Assembly (NCBI RefSeq): GCF_002002885.1 | Contig: NZ_CP019510.1 | Span: 5,022,001 to 5,086,000, forward strand | DNA: 64,000 nucleotides | Reading direction: 5' to 3' | Source of the DNA: Janthinobacterium sp. LM6 | GTDB taxonomy: Bacteria; Pseudomonadota; Gammaproteobacteria; Burkholderiales; Burkholderiaceae_D | In this document: in pieces, positions 40,452 through 50,386 of the stretch | How the letters are laid out: every line of letters begins with the position of its first letter | Numbering within the stretch: position 1 is the first letter of the stretch | Translations under genes and position numbers: made by a program | The notes under the pieces: generated by a model | What the model saw: only the letters and a program-made list of their open reading frames with translations | The model's database searches: none | Told to the model about the DNA's origin: nothing

Positions 40452-41348
40452 ATGCAGGCAGCGACACCCCACGATTCCTATGCGGCACTGATGGACCTGA
40501 TCAAGGCGCGCCATGCGCAGCTGAGCCCGCAATTCCAGGCCGGCGCCCGCTACCTGGCCGACCACCCGGACGAAGTGGCCGTCTCGTCGATGCGCAGCAT
40601 CGCCGCGCGGGCGCAGGTGCAATCGGCCGCCCTCGTGCGCCTGGCGCAGCAACTGGGCTTTGCCGGCTGGCCCGAACTGAAAGCCATCTTCGTCGAGCGC
40701 CTGCGCGCGGGGCCAAGCGGCTACGCGGCAAAAGCCGGCGCTCTGGCCGGCAAAGAGGGGAAAGAGCGCGACCTGGTCACCGAAGTGTTCACTGTGCAGC
40801 AGCGCAACCTGGCAGCCACGGAAAGCGCCAACCACGCCGCCCTGGATGCGGCCGCCAATCTGCTGCAGGCGGCGCCCCGCGTGCACGTGGCCGGCTTTCG
40901 CGCCGCCCACCCGATCGCCTACACCCTGCACTACCTGTACCGGCTGCTGCGCCCCAGCGTGCAGCTGCTGAGCGGCCAGGGCGGCACCCTGGAGATGGAC
41001 TTGCGCGCCCTGCAGGCGAACGAAGCCGTCGTCGTCGTCAGCTTCGCGCCGTATTCGAGCGAAGCGCTGCTGGTGGCGCAGGCGGCGCGCCAGGCGGGCT
41101 GCCGGGTGGTCGCCATCAGCGACAGCGCCATGTCGCCGCTGGCCCTGCAGGCCGACGCCAGCATCGTCATCGCCGTCGACAGCCCCTCGTTCTTCCCCTC
41201 CATCGTGGCCGGCGTCGCGGCCGTGGAAAGCCTGGTGGAATTGCTGGTGGCGCGCGCGGGCCCCGATGCCGTCACGGCCATCGGCGCGGCGGAAAAACAA
41301 TTGCGGGCGCTGGGCGCCTACGCAAAAACATCAAATGATGTAAACTAA
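40452..41348 (+). CDS. MurR/RpiR family transcriptional regulator
   Basis: 298 residues. An N-terminal RpiR helix-turn-helix (about 15-90: LSPQFQAGARYLADHPDEVAVSSMRSIAARAQVQSAALVRLAQQLGF pattern) is followed by a SIS sugar-isomerase-like domain (about 125-260; VHVAGFRAAHPIAYTLHYLY, EAVVVVSFAPYSSEALLVAQAAR, VAISDSAMSPLA). Such regulators bind sugar phosphates or amino-acid-derived ligands. The downstream gene, 83 bases on, encodes a class III aminotransferase and is the obvious target. In related bacteria this regulator/aminotransferase pair occurs in amine or amino-acid catabolism, but no ligand can be stated here. Confidence 0.92.
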   Translation: MQAATPHDSYAALMDLIKARHAQLSPQFQAGARYLADHPDEVAVSSMRSIAARAQVQSAALVRLAQQLGFAGWPELKAIFVERLRAGPSGYAAKAGALAGKEGKERDLVTEVFTVQQRNLAATESANHAALDAAANLLQAAPRVHVAGFRAAHPIAYTLHYLYRLLRPSVQLLSGQGGTLEMDLRALQANEAVVVVSFAPYSSEALLVAQAARQAGCRVVAISDSAMSPLALQADASIVIAVDSPSFFPSIVAGVAAVESLVELLVARAGPDAVTAIGAAEKQLRALGAYAKTSNDVN

Positions 41349-41431
41349 AAACAAATACACCAAACGTTGCAATACAGCGCAACGCATCCTATAATCGGCC
41401 ATTCCCTCCTTGCCGATAAGAAAGCGATGCC

Positions 41432-42754
41432 ATGAGCCATGTCTTCCACCGCAGCTTGACCGCCAGCTATCCCGTCGCCACGGGCGGCGACGGCCCTTAC
41501 CTGATCGATGCGGCTGGCAAGCGCTACCTCGATGCCTGCGGCGGCGCGGCCGTCTCTTGCCTCGGCCATTCCGATGCGGCCGTCATCGCCGCCGTGCAGC
41601 AGCAGGTGGCCAGCATGGCGTATGCGCACAGCTCGTTCTTTACCACCGAGCCGATGGAGCAGCTGGCCGATTTCCTCGTCGCCAGGGCGCCAGCCGGCAT
41701 CGACAGCGTGTATTTCGTCTCGGGCGGTTCGGAAGCGGTGGAAAGCGCGCTGAAAATGGCGCGCCAGTATTTCGTCGAACGGGGCCAGCCGCAGCGCCGC
41801 CACGTCATCGCGCGCCGCCAGAGCTATCACGGCAACACTTTGGGCGCGCTGGCCACGGGCGGCAACGCCTGGCGGCGCCAGCAGTTCGAACCGCTGCTGA
41901 TCGGCGTGACCCACGTGTCGCCCTGCTACGCCTGGCGCGACCAGGCAGCCCATGAAACGGACGGCGACTACGTGGCCCGATTGGGGCAGGAACTGGAAGA
42001 CCATATCGCCGCACTGGGCGCGGAGAACGTCATGGCCTTCATCGCCGAACCCGTCGTCGGCGCCACGGCCGGCGCCCTGCCCGCCGTCGCCGGCTATTTT
42101 GCGCGCATGCGCGCCATCTGCCAGCGCCACGGCATCCTGCTGATCCTCGACGAAGTCATGTGCGGCATGGGGCGCACGGGCAGCCTGTTCGCCTGCGAGC
42201 AGGAAGGCGTCACGGCCGACCTGATCTGCATCGCCAAGGGCCTGGGTGCCGGCTACCAACCCATCGGCGCCGTGATGGTATCGCAGGACATCCGCGACAC
42301 GATTCGCGCCGGCACGGGTTTCTTCCAGCACGGCCACACGTACATCGGCCACGCCACGGCCTGCGCCGCCGCGCTGGCCGTGCAGCGGCAGATCGAGGAA
42401 CGCGATCTGCTGGCCAATGTGCGCGCCATGGGCCGCTTGCTGCAAAAGCGGCTGCAGCAGCGCTTCGACGGCCATGCGCACGTGGGCGACATCCGCGGCC
42501 GCGGCCTGTTCCTGGGCCTGGAACTGGTGCAGGAGCGCGCCACCAAGCAGCCGTTCGACCCGGCCCGCCGCCTGCACGCGCGCATCAAGGCGCACGCCAT
42601 GCAAAACGGACTGATATGCTACCCCATGGGCGGCACCATCGACGGCCTGCACGGCGACCACATCCTGCTGGCGCCGCCCTACATCATCGACGCCGGCCAT
42701 GTCGACGAAATCGTCGACAAGCTGGGCGCGGCCATCGACACGAGCCTGGCCTAA
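41432..42754 (+). CDS. Class III PLP-dependent aminotransferase
   Basis: 440 residues. Fold-type I class III features: SGGSEAVESALKMARQYF for the phosphate-binding loop, HGNTLGALATGG, LLILDEVMCGMGRTG with Asp240 contacting the pyridine nitrogen, and the Schiff-base Lys269 in CIAKGLGAGYQPIGA. Members transfer amino groups from omega-amino acids, diamines or similar donors to pyruvate or 2-oxoglutarate. The exact substrate is unknown; annotation as aspartate aminotransferase family is by fold only. It follows an RpiR-type regulator. Its stop overlaps that of the convergent PAAR gene by four bases. Confidence 0.92.
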   Translation: MSHVFHRSLTASYPVATGGDGPYLIDAAGKRYLDACGGAAVSCLGHSDAAVIAAVQQQVASMAYAHSSFFTTEPMEQLADFLVARAPAGIDSVYFVSGGSEAVESALKMARQYFVERGQPQRRHVIARRQSYHGNTLGALATGGNAWRRQQFEPLLIGVTHVSPCYAWRDQAAHETDGDYVARLGQELEDHIAALGAENVMAFIAEPVVGATAGALPAVAGYFARMRAICQRHGILLILDEVMCGMGRTGSLFACEQEGVTADLICIAKGLGAGYQPIGAVMVSQDIRDTIRAGTGFFQHGHTYIGHATACAAALAVQRQIEERDLLANVRAMGRLLQKRLQQRFDGHAHVGDIRGRGLFLGLELVQERATKQPFDPARRLHARIKAHAMQNGLICYPMGGTIDGLHGDHILLAPPYIIDAGHVDEIVDKLGAAIDTSLA

Positions 42755-43014
42755 GCGCGCCCGCTGTTGCCCACGGTGGACATCAGGCTGGCGCCGCAGC
42801 TGGTCTTGTGCCCGTCAAACGCCACGGGCACGCCGTCGATCAGTACCTGCGGATCGCCCTCGGCGATCACACAGCGCACGTGCCCCTTGACCGGGCACAC
42901 ACAAGGATCGCCCTTGCGCGCCACAGCCACGCCCAGCACCGTGCTGTTCGGCGCCGCCCCCACCACCTTGCCGCCGTGGCTGGTGGGATCGTTCAAGCGG
43001 ATTACGCCACGCAT
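42751..43014 (-). CDS. PAAR domain protein (type VI secretion spike tip)
   Basis: 87 residues from the ATG at 43014, with AAGGAG seven bases before it; a longer frame upstream belongs to a broken gene. The sequence RLNDPTSHGGKVVGAAP, then ARKGDPCVCPVKGHVRCVIAEGDPQVLIDGVPVAFDGHKTSCGA, is a compact PAAR domain with its Cys and His zinc ligands. PAAR proteins cap the VgrG spike and carry effectors out. It is the only intact piece of a decayed type VI cluster (broken adaptor, effector and tssF fragments upstream). It could still serve a secretion system encoded elsewhere. Confidence 0.88.
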   Translation of the reverse strand: MRGVIRLNDPTSHGGKVVGAAPNSTVLGVAVARKGDPCVCPVKGHVRCVIAEGDPQVLIDGVPVAFDGHKTSCGASLMSTVGNSGRA

Positions 43015-43358
43015 GCTCTTCTCCTTGAATAGGTCAAACGCCTCATTGCGAGAACCCCTGGTAATACTCTGGCGCAGGATGGTAAAAATGCGATGGACAT
43101 AGTTCTGTACGAAGGCGGCGGACTCCACCGGATCAAGCTTATCTTCAGGAAGCGCATATAATCCTTACGCTGCAAGGGATTCAACCATTGCAAGCCAACT
43201 ACTTGAGCCATGTATGGCTGCCGATTAACCTCAGGTGTAGCGCTGGAGGTACTGCTCAAGGTAGCAGGCGATGATCGCAAATGTGAACAAGCGGCCAGCA
43301 GGAATACGACCAGAAATCCGAGGGACACATAAAGAAAAATAGTTTTGAACATGCTCAA
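43012..43358 (-). pseudogene. Broken lipoprotein gene resembling the T6SS effector adaptor Tla3 (DUF2875)
   Basis: From 43358 the frame encodes MSMFKTIFLYVSLGFLVVFLLAACS, a lipoprotein signal with lipobox LAAC, then NRQPYMAQVVGLQWLNPLQRKDY, which resembles the N terminus of DUF2875/Tla3-type adaptors. After about 43155 this frame becomes meaningless. The neighbouring frame then reads protein-like sequence (LPEDKLDPVESAAFVQNY, RIFTILRQSI) up to the PAAR start. The full family is several hundred residues, so a large deletion plus frameshift is likely. Family match is from memory of the motif; the broken state is seen directly. Confidence 0.6.
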
Positions 43359-43424
43359 TGCTCCATCTATAAAAAGGCTGTTGCAGAAGGATCTGCTCTA
43401 TACAAACCGGTAAATCGCATGACA

Positions 43425-44235
43425 TCAATCGTGAGCCAGTTCTCCAGACGTAGGCCGGGGATCCCGCGCAGGGTTTTCACGTATGTCGATAATTTTTTCA
43501 GGAAGACTGGCTTCTTCAGACTCTTTTACCCACACTGAGGCAGTCATCTTTTTACGTGTCGCCTTGTCAAAGTACTCTTCAAAGCTCTTCGCCGGATCAG
43601 TTTTATTCAATGCCCCCAACAACCTCCAATCCGCCGCCACCCTCAACCTGCGCAGCTGATCCGGCTTGATGCGGCACACGCCCACCGCCACGTCATACGC
43701 GAGCGCCCGCTCTGCGTGCATGGGGTTGGTCAGGATGGTGGAGTGGTCGGTGGCGTAGGCACCCGCCTGGCTGGACATCATTTCCCCGATGCGCGTGCTG
43801 CGCCATTGCTGGTAGGCGGCGTCTGGCGTGGCGTTGGGCATTTCCTGCTGGACTTCCTGGCCGGCCAGACTTTTCCCCTCCCGCACTGCCTGGGCGCGTA
43901 TCACCGCGCGCTGCTCGAATCGCAGGCGCGATTCGCCGGGCGGATCGTAGCCTTCGTCGAATTCCTCGCTTGTCTGGCCAAAGCGCAAGGACTGCGCGCC
44001 AGGCCCGTTGCCACGATAGACAAGGGTGCAAACCTGACCGTCTGGATGGTGGAAAAGGCGCCCTGGCTGGCCTCGACGCCCTGCTTGATGGAATACGACG
44101 CATATTTCTGCGCCGGAAACCAGAAGTCCTTGCCCCCCGGCGTGGGTTTGCGCCAGTGATCGCTCCAGTAGTGATAGCTGCCCTGCTTGCCCACCTCATG
44201 CGCGCCAAGTGCGGAGATCGTGGGTGGTACCCATG
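43425..44235 (-). pseudogene. Frameshifted C-terminal fragment of a T6SS lipase-type effector (Tle3/DUF3274-like)
   Basis: One frame (about 44235-44060) reads AHEVGKQGSYHYWSDHW and then KPTPGGKDFWFPAQKYASYS; a second (about 44070-43425) continues with LFHHPDGQVCTLVYRGNGPG, RFGQTSEEFDEGYDPPGESR and the segment QQWRSTRIGEMMSSQ, then HSTILTNPMHAERALAYDVA and ends GELAHD. Together they look like the end of a Tle3-type effector whose frame is broken near 44060. The N-terminal lipase part is missing. The order effector, adaptor, PAAR is that of known Tle3 loci. Frame break is direct; family name is moderately sure. Confidence 0.55.
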
Positions 44236-44360
44236 TCGCCCCCCACGATGTCCAGCGCGCCCGCGATGGCCGGATAGCGCCGGGCAAACGCCTGGTTGTG
44301 TGCCAAGGTGCCCAGTTCGCGCTCGTAGTATTGCAGCAACTCGTCCATGTCCGCTCCCAT
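44196..44360 (-). pseudogene. tssF: N-terminal stub of TssF (T6SS baseplate)
   Basis: From the ATG at 44360 the frame reads MGADMDELLQYYERELGTLA then HNQAFARRYPAIAGALDIVGG and stops at 44196 after THDLRTWRA. The first 40 residues closely match the start of TssF (MDELLPYYERELxxL, then FARRYPKIAG). TssF is about 600 residues, so over 90 percent is lost. The stub runs into the effector fragment near 44235, indicating a deletion that joined the start of tssF to the end of a Tle3-like gene. Confidence 0.72.
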
Positions 44361-44516
44361 CGCCCGACCCGCAGATGCCGGTACGGCCCCGTCTGCATTA
44401 TTGATGAAGCGGGAGGGAGGAAAATTGAGTTTGAACAAGATTGCGCGCATGCGTCAGCAAGGAGTGCCTTCCTGGCGCAGGTAAAGCAGCTTTTGTTCAC
44501 TCCTTGTCAATATTAA

Positions 44517-44545
44517 TTGACTTATTCGAAACAATCGTTTTAAAT
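44517..44545 (+). promoter_or_regulatory. Predicted sigma70 promoter for the Ser/Thr kinase gene
   Basis: TTGACT (44517-44522), 17-base spacer, TTAAAT (44540-44545), in an AT-rich stretch about 100 bases before the kinase ATG at 44645. Confidence 0.55.
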
Positions 44546-44644
44546 CAGGAAGTTACTCAAAATCAATCATCTTGCGCATTCCAACATCGCATTGACCCTC
44601 TCGATGCTGGACGCCCACGCTGATGCACTCTGAAGCCAAGGTAT

Positions 44645-46885
44645 ATGGAACTGCTCGACTCCCTGCGTCAGCCCCCGCCGCAAGACGACACGATCAGCGG
44701 GCACTATGAAGTGCGCCGCTTGCTGGGCGAAGGCGGTTTCGGCCATGTATTCGAAGCCTGGGATGCCAAGCTGTGCCGTAGCGTGGCGCTGAAGCGGCTG
44801 AAACCGCAAGCCGACGTGCTGCATCCGGAAAAACTCATCAATGAAGCGCGCCTGGCCGCTTCGCTCAAGCATGCCGCCTTCGTGCGCATCTTCGCCATCG
44901 AGGGCCAGGGCACAAGCCAATCCATCGTCATGGAACTGGTCGAAGGCCAGACCCTGGGACAATTCATGCACAGCGGCAAGGCCGACTTGCAGGGGGCGCT
45001 CGACATCGCCTACCAGATCGCCGACGCCATGGACGAGGCGCACGCCATGGACTTGGTCCACGGCGACCTGAAACCGTCGAACCTGATGCTGGAGGCGGAC
45101 AGCAAGGTGCGCATCCTCGACTTCGGCCTGGCCCGTCACATCGACCCGCAAGCGACGCAAACGACCACCCTGTGCGACTTGCAGGGCACCATCGCCTACA
45201 TGGCGCCCGAACGGCTGATGGGCCGCCTGCCCGACACGCGCGGCGACGTGTATGCCTTGGGCGCCATGCTGTACGAAATGCTGGCCGGCCAGCGCCACTT
45301 CGCCCACCTGAACGGCCTGGCCCTGGCCGCCGCCCACATGCAGGCGACGGAACCGTGGCCCGACCTGCCGGATACGGTGCCGCCCGCCATCAACGCCCTC
45401 GTGCGCGCGATGACGGCGCACGACCCGGCCGAACGGCCACGCACCATGCGCGACGTGCGCGAGGCGATCGGGGCGCAGCGCGGCGAACCGCTCAACCTGG
45501 CCACGCCCCTTGCCGACGAGACGCCGGCGAAGGAAGAACCGCCCGCCAGCGTCTCCATCCGCCTGCCCCTGCCCCGCAAGCGCACCCTGCAATGGGGCGC
45601 AGGCGTGGCGCTGCTGGCGGTACTGGCGGGATGGCAGCTGCCCAATATCCTTCCTGCCGTCAAGTCGTTCGTCACGGGTGAAAAAGCGCCCGCGCCGTAT
45701 TCGGAAATGGCCAGCATGGCGGCGGGAATGGAAGCGTTGCGCATGCTCGATCAAGATAGCAGCAAGACGCTGGCCATTGAGCATTTCAGTGCCATCCTTA
45801 AACACAATCCAGAGCATGCTGCTGCAAATGCCGGCCTGTCGCTGGCTTTCACGTTGCGCTATATTGGTGGTGGCCGCGATGAAACCTGGCTGCAACGCGC
45901 GGACATCGCGGCAAAACAGGCATTGGCAGCCGACGATCAGCTGGCGCTTGCCCATGTGGCACAGGCCTGGGTTCTGGAATATCAAGGCAAACGCCCCCAA
46001 GCGATGCAGGAAATCACGGCAGCCTTGAACCTTGAACCAAACAATCTGCTGGGCATGTATGGTAAGGCGCGCCTACTCATCCATGCACAAAAATTTGACC
46101 TGGCTCAGGAAGTGCTTGGCAAGGCCATCGCGCTATATCCCCGTGATCGCCCTTTCATTTCCATCCTGGGCAAGCTGCACTATAACCTTGGTAATTACAC
46201 GGAAGCTGAAAAGCTCTTTCGGACAGCCATACAGATGGACCCGGATGTGGCCAATTCCTATGCCCAACTCAGCGGCACACTTGACCGTCTGAATCGCAAT
46301 GACGAAGCCCTGCAAGTTCTGCAGCAAGGATTGCAGGTGCATCCCGACTGGGAACTGTATACCAACCTTGGCAATGCCCTGTTTAATCGAGGCGACTATC
46401 TGGGAGCAGTGCAGGCATTTAAAAATGCCGTCTCAGAAACTAAAGGCAGTCCCGGTAACTACCTGCTATGGGCGAACCTGGCGGATGCCCAGCGGTGGGT
46501 GCCCGGACAGATTGAGTTGTCACGCGATTCTTACCGGCGCGCAATTACGCTGATTCAAGTGATGCTACGCCACTCGCCAGACGACCCAAAAATCAATTCG
46601 CGGTTGGCACTCTATTCAGCCTATGCAGGCTCGCAAGACGACGCACTGAAGCACGTAGCGCAAGCTGTCCGGCTTGCTCCCACATTACCAGACATCCATT
46701 TCAGGGCCGCACTGACCTATGAACTGATAGGCAAGCGCAATGAAGCGATGGCGGCATTGAAACAAGCCATAGAACGCGGCTACCCCCTCAACCTGATCGA
46801 GTCCGCTCCCGATCTGTTGACACTACGGCGAGATGCTCGCTATCAGAAATTACTTATTAATATGGAAAGAAATCAGAAAACATGA
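44645..46885 (+). CDS. Membrane Ser/Thr protein kinase with periplasmic TPR domain
   Basis: 746 residues. Kinase domain at 20-285: glycine loop GEGGFG (28-33), Lys50 in VALKRL, catalytic HGDLKPSN (139-146, HGD replacing HRD), DFG (159-161), APE in YMAPERL. One membrane helix at about 316-335 places the C-terminal half outside the cytoplasm. That half (about 365-735) has at least eight TPR-like repeats (NNLLGMYGKARLLIHAQKFDLAQEVLGKA pattern). From roughly 45730 onward codon use becomes clearly AT-richer than in the kinase part, suggesting a recombined or recently acquired 3' half. Next to T6SS remnants, so a PpkA-like link to secretion is possible. Overlaps the next gene by four bases. Confidence 0.9.
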   Translation: MELLDSLRQPPPQDDTISGHYEVRRLLGEGGFGHVFEAWDAKLCRSVALKRLKPQADVLHPEKLINEARLAASLKHAAFVRIFAIEGQGTSQSIVMELVEGQTLGQFMHSGKADLQGALDIAYQIADAMDEAHAMDLVHGDLKPSNLMLEADSKVRILDFGLARHIDPQATQTTTLCDLQGTIAYMAPERLMGRLPDTRGDVYALGAMLYEMLAGQRHFAHLNGLALAAAHMQATEPWPDLPDTVPPAINALVRAMTAHDPAERPRTMRDVREAIGAQRGEPLNLATPLADETPAKEEPPASVSIRLPLPRKRTLQWGAGVALLAVLAGWQLPNILPAVKSFVTGEKAPAPYSEMASMAAGMEALRMLDQDSSKTLAIEHFSAILKHNPEHAAANAGLSLAFTLRYIGGGRDETWLQRADIAAKQALAADDQLALAHVAQAWVLEYQGKRPQAMQEITAALNLEPNNLLGMYGKARLLIHAQKFDLAQEVLGKAIALYPRDRPFISILGKLHYNLGNYTEAEKLFRTAIQMDPDVANSYAQLSGTLDRLNRNDEALQVLQQGLQVHPDWELYTNLGNALFNRGDYLGAVQAFKNAVSETKGSPGNYLLWANLADAQRWVPGQIELSRDSYRRAITLIQVMLRHSPDDPKINSRLALYSAYAGSQDDALKHVAQAVRLAPTLPDIHFRAALTYELIGKRNEAMAALKQAIERGYPLNLIESAPDLLTLRRDARYQKLLINMERNQKT

Positions 46886-47439
46886 CGTATGAAAAACCCT
46901 GGATGAAGTTATCGGTCCACTTTGATGCAGACCAGATCACCAACCAACTCGACTATGCATTTACATCCTGCGACGGCAGCGCAGACCCGCGCCACGGCCC
47001 CTACATGGGTGGCATACACTTCCAGCAGGGCCAGCACGTCTATCTGGAAGTCAATTGCTGTGGCAGCAAAGACAGTGGTTTCACTTCCTTCCAGATCGTC
47101 GATTGCTGCCTGATCAGCGTCCCCCAGCTGACCCAAATCGGTCCAGATGTGCCCACGCGCTACTCGTTGCCGTCGCCCTTTCTGCAAGCCGCTGGCGCCA
47201 CCTATCAGCTGCCCCTCGATTTCGATTCCCATTTGCTGCCGCCAGACCCTGCCCTGCCCGATCTGCGCCGCATCCGCCAGGAATGGAAACACAACCTTGA
47301 CGTGGGTCAGAGCAAGGGTCGCTGGGAACTCTCGTTCGTACTGACCGTGCGCATCATTCGAGGCGAGCAAGACCTCCCGGAACTGCGCGTCTTCAGTTTT
47401 GATCCGGAAGCATCGATCGGTGGCCACACCGATACGTAA
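46882..47439 (+). CDS. Protein of unknown function coupled to the Ser/Thr kinase
   Basis: 185 residues; its ATG overlaps the kinase stop (ATGA). Soluble, no signal peptide or membrane helix. Visible features: four cysteines, two of them adjacent (EVNCCGSKD, IVDCCLIS), a Pro/Leu-rich segment (LPPDPALPDLRRIRQEW) and a beta-strand-like end (WELSFVLTVRIIRG). No family recognised. Base composition matches the AT-richer 3' half of the kinase gene, so the two probably moved together. It may be a target or regulator of the kinase (inference from coupling only). A terminator follows at 47497. Confidence 0.72.
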   Translation: MTYEKPWMKLSVHFDADQITNQLDYAFTSCDGSADPRHGPYMGGIHFQQGQHVYLEVNCCGSKDSGFTSFQIVDCCLISVPQLTQIGPDVPTRYSLPSPFLQAAGATYQLPLDFDSHLLPPDPALPDLRRIRQEWKHNLDVGQSKGRWELSFVLTVRIIRGEQDLPELRVFSFDPEASIGGHTDT

Positions 47440-47496
47440 TCCGTACAGCCACCGACGGACACTTTTCGAACAACAGTAAGTGCTACCGGATATACA

Positions 47497-47524
47497 AGCC
47501 GCGCCTCCACCAGCGCGGCTTTTT
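47497..47524 (+). terminator. Rho-independent terminator after the kinase operon
   Basis: AGCCGCGC (47497-47504) pairs with GCGCGGCT (47513-47520), followed by TTTT (47521-47524). It separates the kinase operon from mutS. Confidence 0.8.
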
Positions 47525-47683
47525 CACATCCGCACGCAATACGCCGCCCCGTCCGCCGAAAGCGGTAAAATGACGGCCTTGAACCCAAGCTCCGCCCCCT
47601 GGCGCGGCCTTGAACGCACACAGCACCACCCACAGCCCGGCAGGCACGCACTTCCTGGCCGCCGGACCAACGACAAAGAACAC

Positions 47684-50386
47684 ATGACCACCGTCCCAAA
47701 AGAAATCAACGCCGCCGCGGCAAAGAAGAATTCCGCTGAAAAGCTTACGCCAATGATGCAACAATATCTTGGCATTAAGGAAAACCACCCGACGATGTTG
47801 GTGTTCTACCGCATGGGCGATTTCTACGAGCTGTTTTTCGAGGATGCGGAAAAAGCCTCGCGCCTGCTGGGCATTACCCTGACGGCGCGCGGCGTGGCCA
47901 GCGGCAACCCGATTAAAATGTGCGGCGTGCCGTTTCACTCGCTCGACGGCTACCTGGCCAAGCTGGTCAAGCTGGGCGAGTCGGTGGCCATTTGCGAGCA
48001 GATCGGCGATCCGGCCACCAGCAAGGGTCCCGTCGAGCGCAAGGTCATGCGCGTCGTCACGCCGGGCACCCTGACGGATGCGGACTTGCTGCCGGAAAAG
48101 GCCGAGCGCCCGCTGCTGGCCATGTGCAGCATCACGCAGCGCAAGACGGTGACGACGGGCCTGGCCTGGCTGTCGCTGGCCAGCGGCGCCTTGAAACTGA
48201 TGGAATTTTCCGGCGACAGCACCACCGTGGCGGCGCGCCTGCAGCAGGAACTGGAACGCATCGTGCCGGCGGAAATTCTCAGCGGCGACAACGGCAACCT
48301 GTTCGACGACTACGCGGGCACGCACATCAACCGCGTGCCGGACTGGCATTTCGACGTGGTCGGCGGCCACAAGGCCTTGCTCGACCAGTTGGGCGTGGCG
48401 ACCTTGACGGGTTTTGGCGCCGACGGCCTCGGCGCCGCGTTCGGCGCGGCCGGCGCGCTGCTGCGCTATGCGCAATCGACGCAGGGACGCGGCTTGCAGC
48501 ACGTGCGCTCCTTGACGACGGAAACGGAAAGCGAATTCATCGGCCTGGACGCGGCCACGCGCCGCAACCTGGAATTGACGGAAACCATCCGCGGCCAGGA
48601 ATCGCCGACATTATTTTCCCTGCTGGATCATTGCCGCACGGCCATGGGTTCGCGCATGCTGCGCCACTGGCTGCACCATGCCCGGCGCGACCAGAACGTG
48701 GCGCGCGCGCGCCATGAAGCCATCGCCGCGCTGGCGCAAAGCGAAGCGGCCGGTCCGCTCGCCGCCACGCTGGCGCAAGTGCCCGACATCGAACGCATCA
48801 CCACGCGCATCGCGCTGCTGTCGGCGCGTCCGCGCGACCTGGCCGCCCTGCGCGACGGCTTGCTGCAACTGCCGGCCCTGCGCGGCGACGTCGTGCGCTG
48901 CTACAGGGGTGACCAATGCGGCCAGGATGGCGAAAGCGGTTTGCTGGCCGCCATCCACGCGGCCCTGTCCACGCCGACCGCCTGCCTGGACTTGCTGGTG
49001 CGCGCCGTGGCGCAGGAACCGGCCGCCATGGTGCGCGACGGCGGCGTCTTCGCCACCGGCTTCGACGCCGAACTGGACGAATTGCGCGCGCTGTCGGAAA
49101 ACGCGGGCCAGTTCCTGCTCGACCTGGAAACGCGCGAACGCGCACGCACGGGCATCGCCAACCTGCGCGTCGAATACAACAAGGTGCACGGCTTCTATAT
49201 TGAAGTCACGCACGGCCAGACGGACAAGGTGCCGGACGACTACCGCCGCCGCCAGACCCTGAAGAACGCCGAGCGCTACATCACGCCCGAACTGAAAGTG
49301 TTCGAAGACAAGGCCCTGTCCGCGCAAGACAAGGCCCTGGTGCGCGAAAAACTGCTGTACGACCTGCTGCTGGCCGAACTGGCGCCGCACATCGGCACCC
49401 TGCAGACCATTTCGCAGGGCCTGGCCCAGCTCGACACCCTGAACGCGCTGACGGAACACGCGCAGCAGCACAACTGGGCCGCGCCGCAACTGGTCGACGA
49501 GCCGTGCATCAACATCGTCGAAGGCCGCCACCCCGTGGTGGAAAAGCAGATCGAGCGCTTCATCGCCAACGATTGCCGCTTCGTCAACGAACGCCGCCTG
49601 CTCCTGATTACCGGTCCGAACATGGGCGGTAAATCGACCTTCATGCGCCAGGTGGCATTGATCACCCTGCTGGCCTACGTGGGCAGCTACGTGCCGGCCG
49701 CGTCCGCCACCATCGGCCCCATCGACCGCATCTTCACGCGCATCGGCGCCACCGACGACCTGGCGGGCGGACGCTCGACCTTCATGGTCGAAATGACGGA
49801 GTCGGCAGCGATTTTGAACGGCGCCACCGAACACTCGCTGGTGCTGATGGATGAAGTGGGCCGCGGCACCTCCACCTTCGACGGCCTGGCCCTGGCGTGG
49901 GCCATCGCGCGCCATCTGATCGACACCAGCCGTAGTTTCACCCTGTTTGCCACGCACTACTTTGAGCTGACGCAATTGCCGGACAGTCATCCGAGCGCCG
50001 CCAACGTGCATTTGTCCGCCGTCGAGCACAAGGACAGCATCGTCTTCCTGCACGCCGTGCAGGCCGGTCCCGCCTCGCAAAGCTATGGCTTGCAGGTGGC
50101 GCAGCTGGCCGGCGTGCCGCAGCCCGTGATCAAGGCCGCGCGCAAGCACCTGGCGCGCCTGGAAGCGCAGGCGCTCGACGCCACGCCGCAGCGCGACCTG
50201 TTCGCCGCCCCGGCCGCCGATCCGTATGCGCAAGAGGAAGAAGAGGCAGCGGCGGCGCCGCTGGCCGCGCTCAATGAAGCGCAACAAGCCTTGCTCGACG
50301 CCATCGCCGACCTCGATCCCGACGCGCTCACGCCGCGCGATGCGCTGGAGCAGCTGTATCAATTGAAACGGCTGGCCGCCGCATGA
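47684..50386 (+). CDS. mutS: DNA mismatch repair ATPase MutS
   Basis: 900 residues from the ATG at 47684 ([15 protein letters not shown]); an in-frame upstream extension has no support. MutS recognises mismatches and recruits MutL. The mismatch-binding Phe-X-Glu is in GDFYELF (Phe47, Glu49). The clamp and lever regions follow, with [15 protein letters not shown]. The ATPase has Walker [10 protein letters not shown] (644-652), MVEMTESA, Walker [13 protein letters not shown] and FATHYFELT. The C-terminal tail includes the dimer/tetramer region. Length is slightly above E. coli (853) because of an Ala/Glu-rich insert near the end. Overlaps the next gene by four bases. Confidence 0.97.
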   Translation: MTTVPKEINAAAAKKNSAEKLTPMMQQYLGIKENHPTMLVFYRMGDFYELFFEDAEKASRLLGITLTARGVASGNPIKMCGVPFHSLDGYLAKLVKLGESVAICEQIGDPATSKGPVERKVMRVVTPGTLTDADLLPEKAERPLLAMCSITQRKTVTTGLAWLSLASGALKLMEFSGDSTTVAARLQQELERIVPAEILSGDNGNLFDDYAGTHINRVPDWHFDVVGGHKALLDQLGVATLTGFGADGLGAAFGAAGALLRYAQSTQGRGLQHVRSLTTETESEFIGLDAATRRNLELTETIRGQESPTLFSLLDHCRTAMGSRMLRHWLHHARRDQNVARARHEAIAALAQSEAAGPLAATLAQVPDIERITTRIALLSARPRDLAALRDGLLQLPALRGDVVRCYRGDQCGQDGESGLLAAIHAALSTPTACLDLLVRAVAQEPAAMVRDGGVFATGFDAELDELRALSENAGQFLLDLETRERARTGIANLRVEYNKVHGFYIEVTHGQTDKVPDDYRRRQTLKNAERYITPELKVFEDKALSAQDKALVREKLLYDLLLAELAPHIGTLQTISQGLAQLDTLNALTEHAQQHNWAAPQLVDEPCINIVEGRHPVVEKQIERFIANDCRFVNERRLLLITGPNMGGKSTFMRQVALITLLAYVGSYVPAASATIGPIDRIFTRIGATDDLAGGRSTFMVEMTESAAILNGATEHSLVLMDEVGRGTSTFDGLALAWAIARHLIDTSRSFTLFATHYFELTQLPDSHPSAANVHLSAVEHKDSIVFLHAVQAGPASQSYGLQVAQLAGVPQPVIKAARKHLARLEAQALDATPQRDLFAAPAADPYAQEEEEAAAAPLAALNEAQQALLDAIADLDPDALTPRDALEQLYQLKRLAAA

